Origin: DSXH01 sp020724325
Lineage (GTDB): Bacteria; Bacteroidota; Ignavibacteria; Ignavibacteriales; Melioribacteraceae
Assembly: GCA_040756515.1 (NCBI GenBank)
Contig: JBFLYW010000012.1
Coordinates: 30,727 to 94,726 of the forward strand
DNA length: 64,000 nt
Reading direction: 5' to 3'
Both the position numbers and the translations under genes were made by a program. Each line of letters begins with the position of its first letter. The first letter of the stretch is position 1. Positions 50,172 to 59,800 of the stretch are shown here, piece by piece. The notes under the pieces are model-generated. The model searched no databases, was not told where the DNA came from, and was given only the letters and a program-made list of their open reading frames with translations.

Positions 50172-51041
50172 ATGTCTGTTAGTGCCAATCAAGTAAAAGA
50201 ATTAAGAGAGAAAACCGGTGCCGGAATGATGGATTGTAAAAAAGCTCTGGAAGAATCCGGCGGCAATTTTGAAAAAGCAATTGAGATCCTCAGAAAAAAA
50301 GGGGCATCAATTGCTGCAAAAAGATCCGAAAAAAGTGCAAATGAAGGAGTTGTTTTAACTAATACATTTAATAATGGTAAATCCGCTGCAATTTTGGAAG
50401 TTAATTGCGAAACTGATTTTGTTGCTAGAAGTGAAGACTTTACCAACTTCGCAAGTTTTGTGATGGATTTAATCCTAACAAAAAAACCGAGCGATCTATC
50501 GGAACTGATGGAGTTATCTAAAGACGGCAAGAAAATTTCTGATGAACTTAATGCAGTTATTGGTAAGATTGGCGAAAAAATAGAAATCTCCAGATTCGCA
50601 ATCGAAAACTCCGATAACGGTTTACTGGTTGATTACGTTCATCACGGTTCCAAATTAGGCGTAGTTATTAAAGTTGATAATTTGCCAGAGGATAAGGTAG
50701 AAGAATTTCAGCCAATACTAAAAGACATTGCAATGCAGATTGCCGCAATGAGACCATTAACAATTTACCGCGAAGAAGTAGATAAATCCTTAATTGAAAA
50801 AGAAGTTGAGATTTACAAAGAGCTTGCAAGAAAAGAAGGTAAGCCGGAACAGGTTCTTGAAAAAATTGCAATCGGAAAACTCAATAAATTCTTCGAAGAA
50901 AATTGCCTTTTGGAACAGGCATTTATTAAAGATAACACAAAGAAAGTTGGCGATTTGATTAGTGAATTCAATAAAAAGAATTCTACGGATTCAAAGCTGA
51001 TACTTTTCCGAAGATATCACATCAGCGATGAAAATAAATGA
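50172..51041 (+). CDS. tsf: Elongation factor Ts
   Basis: 289 residues. It begins with the UBA-like EF-Tu-binding start VKELREKTGAGMMDCKKALEESGG and contains EVNCETDFVARSEDFTNFA and MQIAAMRPL. EF-Ts reloads EF-Tu with GTP. Preceded closely by rpsB, followed by a strong terminator at 51051. Confidence 0.97.
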   Translation: MSVSANQVKELREKTGAGMMDCKKALEESGGNFEKAIEILRKKGASIAAKRSEKSANEGVVLTNTFNNGKSAAILEVNCETDFVARSEDFTNFASFVMDLILTKKPSDLSELMELSKDGKKISDELNAVIGKIGEKIEISRFAIENSDNGLLVDYVHHGSKLGVVIKVDNLPEDKVEEFQPILKDIAMQIAAMRPLTIYREEVDKSLIEKEVEIYKELARKEGKPEQVLEKIAIGKLNKFFEENCLLEQAFIKDNTKKVGDLISEFNKKNSTDSKLILFRRYHISDENK

Positions 51042-51050
51042 TTCCTTAAA

Positions 51051-51082
51051 AGGTCTTATTTTAGAATAAGACCTTTTTTTTT
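51051..51082 (+). terminator. Rho-independent terminator between tsf and pyrH
   Basis: AGGTCTTATT (51051-51060) and AATAAGACCT (51065-51074) pair perfectly around TTAG, followed by a run of about ten T. The pyrH start is only about 17 bases after it, so either pyrH is read through or a promoter lies within or before this hairpin. Confidence 0.9.
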
Positions 51083-51098
51083 ATATTGGAAACTAATT

Positions 51099-51833
51099 AT
51101 GGTACAAATTCTAAAGTACAAACGAATTCTCCTTAAATTAAGCGGTGAATCTTTAATGGGAAAAAAATCCTTTGGAATAGATCCGCAAATCTTAGAGTAT
51201 TTTGCTAAGGAAATTAGGAAAGTTCATGAACTTGGAGTTCAGATTGGAATTGTTATTGGCGGTGGTAATATTTATCGCGGTTTAAACGCGCAGGATCAGC
51301 GGATTGACAGAGTAACCGGCGACCAGATGGGAATGCTCGCTACCATTATTAATTCGCTTGCCCTTCAGAATACTCTAGAAAATAATGGAACTTACACAAG
51401 ACTTATGTCTGCAATTAAAATGGAAGAAATTGCAGAACCTTATATTAGAAGAAGAGCTATTAGGCACCTTGAGAAAAAGAGAGTTGTAATTTTTGGAGCG
51501 GGTACTGGTCATCCTTATTTTAGTACAGATACCGCAGCATCATTAAGAGCGGTTGAAATTGAAGCTGATGCTATTTTCAAAGGTACGCGTGTCGATGGAA
51601 TTTTTGATTCCGATCCGGAAAAGAATCCGGAAGCCAGCCGTTTTGATGAGATATCTTATATGGATGTACTAAAAAAGAATTTACGTGTAATGGACCTTAC
51701 GGCAATTAGTTTATGCCAAGAAAATAATCTGCCTATTATTGTATTTAATATGGATCAACCGGACAATCTGTTAAAACTGGTAACCGGTAAGAATGTAGGC
51801 ACAACGGTAGGGAATTTTTTAAACAGTAAATAA
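51099..51833 (+). CDS. pyrH: Uridylate kinase (UMP kinase)
   Basis: 244 residues. Amino-acid-kinase fold with RILLKLSGESLMGKK, IGIVIGGGNIYRG, RVTGDQMGMLATIINSLAL, FGAGTGHPYFSTDTAASLRA and FKGTRVDGIFDSDPEK. It makes UDP from UMP in the cytosol. It sits between tsf and frr as in many bacteria. The start is an ATG with a weak upstream site (GGAAACTAATT). Confidence 0.96.
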   Translation: MVQILKYKRILLKLSGESLMGKKSFGIDPQILEYFAKEIRKVHELGVQIGIVIGGGNIYRGLNAQDQRIDRVTGDQMGMLATIINSLALQNTLENNGTYTRLMSAIKMEEIAEPYIRRRAIRHLEKKRVVIFGAGTGHPYFSTDTAASLRAVEIEADAIFKGTRVDGIFDSDPEKNPEASRFDEISYMDVLKKNLRVMDLTAISLCQENNLPIIVFNMDQPDNLLKLVTGKNVGTTVGNFLNSK

Positions 51834-51846
51834 ATACGAGTCTGAT

Positions 51847-52407
51847 ATGATTAATAATCCAATTATAAAAGATGCCCGTCAAAGAATGGATAAAACCATT
51901 GAAGCATTCAGAAATGAAATAACCAGGATTAGAACAGGAAAAGCCACTACTGCTTTATTAGACGGAATTAAAGTTGACTATTATGGAACTCTTAGCCCAT
52001 TAAACCAGGTTGGAAATGTTTCCGTTTTAGATATTCATACAATTTCAATTACACCATGGGATAAAACTATGGTCCCAGTAATTGAAAAAGCCATTCTTTC
52101 TTCCGACCTCGGTTTAAATCCAATTAGCGACGGAACAAATTTAAAAGTTCCTATTCCCATTTTAACTGAAGAAAGGAGAAAAGAACTGGTTAAACTTGTT
52201 AAGAAGTTTGGCGAAGAATCTAAAGTTGCTTTAAGAAATGTAAGACGCGATGCAAATGATCATCTTAAAAAAATGGAAAAAGAAAAAAAACTTACTGAAG
52301 ATGAATTAATAGAAGCCGAAAAAGAAACTCAAAAACTTACCGATGAGCACATTGCAAAAATTGATACGCTTATAAAACATAAAGAAAAAGAAATAATGGA
52401 AGTGTAA
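51847..52407 (+). CDS. frr: Ribosome recycling factor
   Basis: 186 residues, the standard RRF length. Motifs: RTGKATTALLDGIKVDYYGT, SITPWDKTMVPVIEKAI, GTNLKVPIPILTEERRKEL and VRRDANDHLKKMEKEK. With EF-G it splits the ribosome after termination. Begins 13 bases after pyrH. The following 198 bases have no gene. Confidence 0.97.
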   Translation: MINNPIIKDARQRMDKTIEAFRNEITRIRTGKATTALLDGIKVDYYGTLSPLNQVGNVSVLDIHTISITPWDKTMVPVIEKAILSSDLGLNPISDGTNLKVPIPILTEERRKELVKLVKKFGEESKVALRNVRRDANDHLKKMEKEKKLTEDELIEAEKETQKLTDEHIAKIDTLIKHKEKEIMEV

Positions 52408-52605
52408 TATTTAGATAAGCAGCAAAATACGAGCTTCTTTACAGAAACAGCCAACCCTTTTGGATTTTTTTAACAAAGACCCATTGTTAATACTCTATCA
52501 AAATATTACTTGACTTAAAATATTCTACTACTTACTTTGAATTGAGTATTGGTTGATCTATTCAAAGTTATTCTAAATATTTTTCTAATAAAAAAATCTA
52601 ATCAA

Positions 52606-53340
52606 ATGAATAAATTGAACGTAATTATAATTGATGATGAGCTTCACGGCAGAGAAAATCTTAAGAAGATCATCGAAACATATTGCCCGGAAATTGAAAT
52701 TAAAGGGATGGCTGCTTCTGTTGTTAATGCAGTTGAACTCGTTAATACTCATAAACCTGAATTGGTATTTCTTGATATTAACATGCCGGTGCTCGACGGA
52801 TTTGACTTCCTCGATGAATTTACCGAACGGAATTTTATGGTTGTCTTTGTAACTGCGCATGAAGAATTCGGAATTAAAGCTGTGAAAGCCGGTGCTGCCG
52901 ATTATATCATTAAGCCGGTGAATATTAAAGAACTCAAACAAACAGTCAAAAAACTATTGTCCCTTCGTAAAAATATGATTAAGGGCAGTACGGCAGTTAA
53001 AGATGATAAAATTATTATTCCCGCTTCTCACGGATTTGATGTTATAGCGGCTGATGATATTGTTCGATTGGAGGCTGAAGGTTGTTACACCAAAATAGTT
53101 TTTAAGGATGGCAGAAATAAGATCGCCTCCCGCACATTAAAAGAATTTGAAATTAGCGTACAGAAAGAAAAATTTTTCAGAATTCACAAATCTCATCTAA
53201 TCAATCTGAATTATATAAAATCGTATTCGAGTGCCGGCGGATATTTTGTTACGATGATAGACGGCAGTAGAATTGTGATATCGCGCAGAAGAGCGCCGGA
53301 GTTTACCCGGAAAATAAAAACCGCACTAAAAGCTGTCTGA
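52606..53340 (+). CDS. LytTR-family response regulator
   Basis: 244 residues from ATG 52606 (MNKLNVIIIDDELHGRENL); the longer frame from 52549 is not supported. The receiver domain has IIIDDE, LVFLDINMPVLDGF (phosphorylated Asp) and AADYIIKPVN; the DNA-binding part (about 135-244) is LytTR with DDIVRLEAEGCYTKIVF and FFRIHKSHLINLNYI. The next gene, 2 bases on, is a LytS-style kinase, so this is its cognate regulator. LytTR regulators bind paired 9-base sites, but I did not locate one. Confidence 0.92.
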   Translation: MNKLNVIIIDDELHGRENLKKIIETYCPEIEIKGMAASVVNAVELVNTHKPELVFLDINMPVLDGFDFLDEFTERNFMVVFVTAHEEFGIKAVKAGAADYIIKPVNIKELKQTVKKLLSLRKNMIKGSTAVKDDKIIIPASHGFDVIAADDIVRLEAEGCYTKIVFKDGRNKIASRTLKEFEISVQKEKFFRIHKSHLINLNYIKSYSSAGGYFVTMIDGSRIVISRRRAPEFTRKIKTALKAV

Positions 53341-53342
53341 GT

Positions 53343-56297
53343 ATGAACAAAAAATTTTTAATGCTCATTACATTTATCTGTTTTCATATTACTGCTCTCT
53401 ATCCGCAGACACCGTCATATTATCATTACACTACTTCCGATGGATTAGCCTCTTCAACTGTTTACAGCGTGTTTCAAGATAAGAATGGGTTTGTTTGGTT
53501 CAGTACATTAAACGGTTTGAACAGATTTGACGGCAAGAAATTTATTACATACGGAATGAAAGACGGGCTTAATTCAAATTCCATTACATACTTAGCAGAG
53601 AACGAAAAGGGCGAGTTGTACATCGCAAATCATCAGATAGGAATAAACAGATTCAGAAACGGCAAGTTTGAAAACCTTCGCACTACTATTGGAGGCAAAA
53701 GAATAAATATAACGTACCTTTTTGAGAACAAAGGAATTTTATATGGTCACGAGACTTATGGAGTAATATCCATAATAAAAAAAAGTGATGACTATATTTT
53801 ACGCACACACCCGTTTGTTGTTAACAGATTAATAAAAACAGAAAACAAAGAAATTTTTGCATTGACAGCAAAAGGTATCTACAGATTAGAAAACAAAAAG
53901 CTGGAAAAACTGAGAATAGATGGTTTGCCTGAAGAAAATATTTACTCTTCTGCTTTGAAGAACGACGGAAGTTATCTTGCCGGAGGCAACGGAATTATTT
54001 ATCAAATAAAAAATGATAGGGTGGTTGGAAGTTACTCCGTAAAATTATTCCAGGAGAATATTGTTTTTAATTTAATTGTGGATTCACACCGGAACATTTG
54101 GTTCTCTATAAAAGGGAAAGGGTTTTACGTTATTCCCGATGGTTCAAAAAAAATAATTAATCTTGGAATAAAACTCGGGCTTGAGAATACTCAAATCAAT
54201 TCCATGATGGAAGATAACGAAGGCAATATTTGGGCGGCTACTTACGGCAAAGGAGTTTATTGTTTAACTAATCTCTATATCCAAAGTTATACTGAAAATG
54301 ACGGCTTGATTAATAACCACATAAACAGCATTCAAAAAAGTGAATCGGGCAAAATAATTATCGGTACGATTAACGGGATAAGTATTTTAGAGAATGGAAT
54401 TATTGTTCCGTTAAAATATAATTCCGGGAACGTTATAACCGGGTATATAAATAATATTATTGATTCGAAAAATTATTTTACAATCTCATTAACATCGGAG
54501 GGGGCAAAGTCCACTTCTATTAACCACGAGGATTTAAGATTTCGGATTACTCGCGTGCAATCTTTCTGCGAAACGAGCGATGGGTTATTTCTTTTCGGAA
54601 GTATCGGCAATAATATAATTGTTGAAAAGAAATTCAGTTATCAGAAGAATTCGAAGTGGATTTATGTTTTAGGCGACAGTAATTATGCGAATAGAATAAA
54701 TTATCTTTTAGAAGATTCGGAAAAAAATATTTGGGTTGCAACTAACCTGGGCTTATGCAAATTATCTTACGGAAAAGATGATATAACAACATGGAAAAAA
54801 ATATTCTTCCCAAACGATCCGGTCTTAAATTCAAAAATAACTTTTATCTATGAAGATAGGGAAAACAATTTATGGTTTGCCGGTTCGAATGGTATAGCGC
54901 AAATTAAACTTGTTGATAATTCCATTACGAGTTATACAAATATTCTTGGTTACGATATGTCCGGTTCTACTTCGATAGTGAAAGATAACTTCAATAGAAT
55001 TTGGATCGGAAATATGAGAGGAGTTTATCTGTACGATGAGAAATCTATCAAACATATCGACAGCCGCTCGGGGCTTACTTCTAGTGAAGTTCTCTCACTT
55101 TGTTATGACGACAAATTAAACCGGCTGAATATCGGCACAAGCGATGGAATGTGTGAGCTTAATATTAGTCTGTTTGATAACTACAAAATTTCTCCGCCTA
55201 AGATTTTTGTTAACAAAGTTACAAGCGGAGATTCAGCTTATACCGATTACAGCAGTTTAGAATTTGACCGCGATAAAAATAATGTGAGTATCGATCTATC
55301 TGCAATCAATTATTCATCGCCGGGCACACTCATTTATAAATACAAATTAAATGAGCAATGGTATGAAACGAACGATAACGTTTTGAATTTCAGTTCTCTT
55401 CAAAACGGCAGATACAATTTACATATAGTAGCAAAGACACAAAATTCGGGCTGGAGTAGTCCATATCTCTTATCATTTGCAATTAAACCCGGATTTACCG
55501 AGACAATTTGGTTCAAAGCCGGTTTCTTTTTATTGGTTTTCTCAATTGCGCTTTTTGTTCTGCTTTGGCGGCTGAAACAGAAAACAAAAAGAATCACCGG
55601 GCAGCTGGAATTAAACGAGCGCATCAATTCACTAAAGCATGAAGCACTTTCGGCAATGATGAATCCTCATTTTATTTTTAACGCACTTAATTCGGTGCAA
55701 TATCTAATTAATCATCAAAGAAATGAAGAAGCGAATGATTACATAGCAATGATGGCAAAGTTGATTAGAAAAAATCTCGATTCTGCCGGAAGCGGATTTA
55801 TTTTATTATCCGAAGAAATAAACAGATTAAAACTTTATCTCGATCTCGAAAAACTTCGGTTCCAGGAAAAGTTTTCTTACGAGATAATTACCGGCTCGGA
55901 TGTCAATACTGATTCTACGATGATTCCAAACATGATAATTCAGCCGTTTGTTGAAAATTCTCTCTGGCACGGAATAATAAATTCTGGCAAGAACGGACGG
56001 CTGACAATTTCATTTCTGCACGAAGATATTGAAATTGACTCTCTGATCAGCAAATCATTATTAATAAAAGTAACTGATAACGGAATCGGCATTAAAGAAG
56101 CAATGAAGAATAAGAAAGAAGATCATATTTCAAAAGGAATACAAATTATTGAAGAGCGGCTGAAACTTCTGAGTGCTAAAATGGAACTGCCTAAGCCAAT
56201 CATACTTGAGGATTTAAGTGAACGCAACAGCAACTCACACGGAACTGAAGTAATTATTTCTCTTCCGCCAACTCTTTACAGAACTTTTGTGCCTTAG
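53343..56297 (+). CDS. Reg_prop/Y_Y_Y sensor with LytS-type histidine kinase
   Basis: 984 residues. A signal-like start (ending ALYPQT) precedes two seven-bladed-type Reg_prop propellers, seen as repeated GFVWFSTLNGLNRFDGKKF, NIWAATYGKGVYCL, NLWFAGSNGIAQI and RIWIGNMRGVYLYDEK units, then a Y_Y_Y domain (about 625-715), one membrane helix (about 722-742), and a cytosolic His_kinase domain with MMNPHFIFNALNSVQYLINH (phosphorylated His) and an ATPase with DNGIGIKEA. Such sensors commonly detect oligosaccharides in relatives. It should phosphorylate the LytTR regulator encoded just upstream; targets may be the large surface protein that follows. Confidence 0.9.
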   Translation: MNKKFLMLITFICFHITALYPQTPSYYHYTTSDGLASSTVYSVFQDKNGFVWFSTLNGLNRFDGKKFITYGMKDGLNSNSITYLAENEKGELYIANHQIGINRFRNGKFENLRTTIGGKRINITYLFENKGILYGHETYGVISIIKKSDDYILRTHPFVVNRLIKTENKEIFALTAKGIYRLENKKLEKLRIDGLPEENIYSSALKNDGSYLAGGNGIIYQIKNDRVVGSYSVKLFQENIVFNLIVDSHRNIWFSIKGKGFYVIPDGSKKIINLGIKLGLENTQINSMMEDNEGNIWAATYGKGVYCLTNLYIQSYTENDGLINNHINSIQKSESGKIIIGTINGISILENGIIVPLKYNSGNVITGYINNIIDSKNYFTISLTSEGAKSTSINHEDLRFRITRVQSFCETSDGLFLFGSIGNNIIVEKKFSYQKNSKWIYVLGDSNYANRINYLLEDSEKNIWVATNLGLCKLSYGKDDITTWKKIFFPNDPVLNSKITFIYEDRENNLWFAGSNGIAQIKLVDNSITSYTNILGYDMSGSTSIVKDNFNRIWIGNMRGVYLYDEKSIKHIDSRSGLTSSEVLSLCYDDKLNRLNIGTSDGMCELNISLFDNYKISPPKIFVNKVTSGDSAYTDYSSLEFDRDKNNVSIDLSAINYSSPGTLIYKYKLNEQWYETNDNVLNFSSLQNGRYNLHIVAKTQNSGWSSPYLLSFAIKPGFTETIWFKAGFFLLVFSIALFVLLWRLKQKTKRITGQLELNERINSLKHEALSAMMNPHFIFNALNSVQYLINHQRNEEANDYIAMMAKLIRKNLDSAGSGFILLSEEINRLKLYLDLEKLRFQEKFSYEIITGSDVNTDSTMIPNMIIQPFVENSLWHGIINSGKNGRLTISFLHEDIEIDSLISKSLLIKVTDNGIGIKEAMKNKKEDHISKGIQIIEERLKLLSAKMELPKPIILEDLSERNSNSHGTEVIISLPPTLYRTFVP

Positions 56298-56615
56298 CCC
56301 AATCTACACATTTTTGTATCAGCTTTGTTAGAACCTGCTGCTCAACAGCCGGGGCACTCTGCCACTATTCTGAGGATTCTGCGTTTAAAGGATTTAACGC
56401 AAAGGTCGCAAAGAATTCGCAAAGGTCGCAAAAAAGAATTAAGTGTCAAAACTCATTCTCGAAGTCGGGGCAGTTATAACAATTGTTAAGCAGAGGTAAT
56501 TACCATTCACTTCTTAATTCCTACCGTTCATTTAATCATCACCGCCTAAAACTTGTTTGCTGTTGTTGCGGCAAAGCTCTGTATTTAGATTCGAACCAAA
56601 ATCTTATACAAACCG
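56298..56615 (+). other. Spacer with a 15-base direct repeat
   Basis: 318 bases without a recognised gene. CGCAAAGGTCGCAAA occurs at 56398-56412 and again at 56418-56432, a 20-base period, a phrase often seen as repeat debris. No clear promoter motif found. Confidence 0.55.
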
Positions 56616-56864
56616 ATGAATATTTTAAAAAAGCTTATGGCATTGTTTTCAAAAAAAATTTCTGGTTCGGTACCTCTTTTAATACTCAGAAAGAATTTAG
56701 ATGAAGAGGTTATCAAAGAATATAATTCAGTTGAAGAAGCTATAGCCGATTTAGAGAATGATCCGGATGTATCCTCAGAGAAAATTAAGAGATTAAAAAT
56801 AGCATTAAGAAGTTTGAAGAATAAAACAACAATTAAAATTATTAATGGAGAGGTAATAAAATGA
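56616..56864 (+). CDS. Hypothetical 82-residue charged protein
   Basis: I do not recognise it. It starts MNILKKLMALFSKK, is predicted mostly helical after residue 25 (EEVIKEYNSVEEAIADLEND), has no signal peptide or Cys, and ends KTTIKIINGEVIK. Its stop overlaps the ATG of the 2142-residue surface protein in ATGA, and the ribosome site of that gene (GGAGAGG) lies inside its last codons, so the two are co-translated. It could be a chaperone or regulator for the giant protein, or just a leader gene; no evidence decides. Confidence 0.5.
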   Translation: MNILKKLMALFSKKISGSVPLLILRKNLDEEVIKEYNSVEEAIADLENDPDVSSEKIKRLKIALRSLKNKTTIKIINGEVIK

Positions 56865-59800
56865 AAAAAATACATTTTATAGCGGCATTCTTATTCTCCT
56901 TTGCAGTAACTAACCTAATAGCACAAAGTGCTGCAGTAACATGGCCATTGACAAGCAATCCGAATCCAAATACACCAACCGGAAATCTTCAAGCATCAGC
57001 TCAGACAATTGGCGCTGGTTCTGCATCCCCTTTTATGATTCTTTACCCACAACAACCATATTCAAGTAGTGGACAAAGTCTTGTTACGGGTTATCAAGGT
57101 CCTGGCTGGCCGGCTGGTCCAGTTAATTATACAAGATATATGCAGTTTGATATTAATCCTACAGCCGGAAATAATTTCACTGCTCAATTTATTTCATTCA
57201 AATATAGAGATAACCCACAAGTACCGACTAATTTCAACTTATTGAAAGCTGAAGTCTGGTATGCAATTGATAATAATTGGAATAGCAGTGTTCAACTTAG
57301 CACATCTCCATTAGATTATTTGAACACAGCCGAACAGACATTTTCAAAAAGCATCAACGTGCAAGTTCTAAATGGGCAAACTTTTTCAGTAAGGATTTTC
57401 CCTTATGCACCAAACGGAAGTCTGGCAATGACACCAACTCTTGCTATTCATAGAAATTTGATCATTGAAGGTAGAACTTCTCCAGTTGTAACCAACGGCT
57501 CAATCTGCGGCATGAAGTTTAATGACTTAAATGGGAATGGCAGAAAAGATAGTGGAGAGCCAGGATTAGCCGGCTGGACAATTAATTTATCAATGGGAGC
57601 TGTGAACATGACAGCTATAACCGGTGCCGATGGAAGTTATTGCTTTAACAATTTACAAGCCGGTACCTATACATTAAGTGAGACACAAAATCAAAACGGC
57701 TGGCAGCAAACTTACCCAACTAATCCATCAACACACACAGTTGTACTTCCAGCCGGACAAAATGTATTGAATGTGGATTTTGGTAATAAGCAATTATTTG
57801 GTTCAATCTGTGGAATGAAATTTAACGACTTGAATGGAAACGGAGAGAATGATAATGAACCCGGGCTTTCGGGCTGGATTATTGAATTGACTTACAGCGG
57901 ACCAAACGGAGTGGTTACACTTAGAGATACAACAGATTCTAATGGAGGTTATTGTTTCAACAATCTTGCATTTGATAATTATACTATAACCGAAGTAAAT
58001 AAATCTGGATGGACACAAAAAGCACCAGCAAGTGGCAGTTACACTGTAACAATTAATCAGGAAGTAAATCTCATCGGATATGATTTTGGTAATAAAGAAA
58101 TACTAAATCCGGATTGTTCTGATTTTGAAAACAACTCTTTGAATGGCTGGCAGGCTAATAATATTTCGACATCGTTCCAGCAAAACGGAAACAACCATTA
58201 CATTCAAACAACCGATCAAGCCGGTGTATCAACATTCTATACTACGAGTAAACCATATACCGGCAATTGGACAAGTCTATTTTCAAACGGATGCGGCTCA
58301 CTCTGTTTTGATATTAATTTCATTTATGGCGGTCATGTTTTCCAAGGTCAAACTCCGCCGCAGACTTTAACTCCATATATTGCAATTGAAGGGAATGGAT
58401 TTAAAGCATCATTTATTGTCAATCAATCAATTTCAGTCGGGGGTGGATGGCATACATTCTGCGCACCATTGAGTTTTCTTAATTCAGATGGAACGCTTCC
58501 GTCAAACTCTGATGGTTATTGGATAATGACAACCGGTACGGCTAGTGATTGGAACTCACTTTTAACTAATGTTACAAAAGTAAGACTGCTTGCCGATCCC
58601 ACAAGTTTTCAAGGTGAAAAAATTGGTTATGATAATATCTGTCTAAAGAATTCCGGCGATTGTAACACTCCTTTGAAGCTTGGTTCAATATGCGGCTATA
58701 AAATTCTAGATAAAGACGGTGATGGCGAAAGAGACTCCAACGAAGATATTATTCCAAACTGGGGAATAACATTATCTAATGGAACAACAAGTACTACTGT
58801 TTATACAAATGCAAATGGAGAATATTGTTTTAATGATCTTCCCGCCGGTACTTATACAGTATCAGAAGAGCACCGCATGGGCTATAAACAAATTTTCCCA
58901 CCAGATCCCGGAGTTCATACTATAACACTTTTGCCTGGAGAGAATAAAACAAATATCAATTTCTCCAACATCGAAGATATTTCTGTTAAGCTTGGTTCTA
59001 TATGCGGAATAAAATTTAATGATATAAATGGAGACGGCATTCAAGATCTTCCTAATGAAGTTGGTTTAGCCGGTTGGACATTCCAGCTTACCGGCGCTTC
59101 AAATCAAACAGTAGTTACCGACTTAAATGGAAATTTCTGCTTCACGAATTTGAGAGCCGGCTCATACACAATTAAAGAAGTAATTCAAGATGGATGGGAA
59201 CCAACTTCTCCAAATACTAGCGGAATTATTAACGTTACTCTTGCCGAAGGCGAAAATCGTGAAGGAATATTTTTTGGCAACAAAGAAAAATTTGGCTCAA
59301 TATGCGGTATGAAGTATAACGACATGAACGGTAATGGAAAATGGGACCCGGGTGAGCCCGGACTACCGAACTGGCAAATTACACTTTCATCTTATCAAAA
59401 CAATTATACAGGACAAGGAGGAGTTGGTAACAGTTTGAATTTAGTCGCTGCTGTAACAACCGATCGAAACGGCAATTACTGTTTCACTAATGTTAGACAA
59501 GGAAATTATTTGGTCGGTGAAATTCAGAAAGATGGTTGGACGAAAACAGAGCCCTCCGGATTTGCGCATGGAATTACACTAACTCCAGGACAAAAAATTG
59601 AAGGACTAAATTTTGGGAATAAAGAAGACATTACAGTTCGACTCGGTTCAATCTGCGGCATTAAGTTTAATGACAAAGATGGCGACGGTGTGCAAGATCC
59701 CGGTGAATTAGGTATTCCTGATTGGCAAATACAAATTGGCGGACCAGTTGATATGACAGTTTTAACGGACAAAGAAGGGAAATTCTGCTTCGATAATTTG

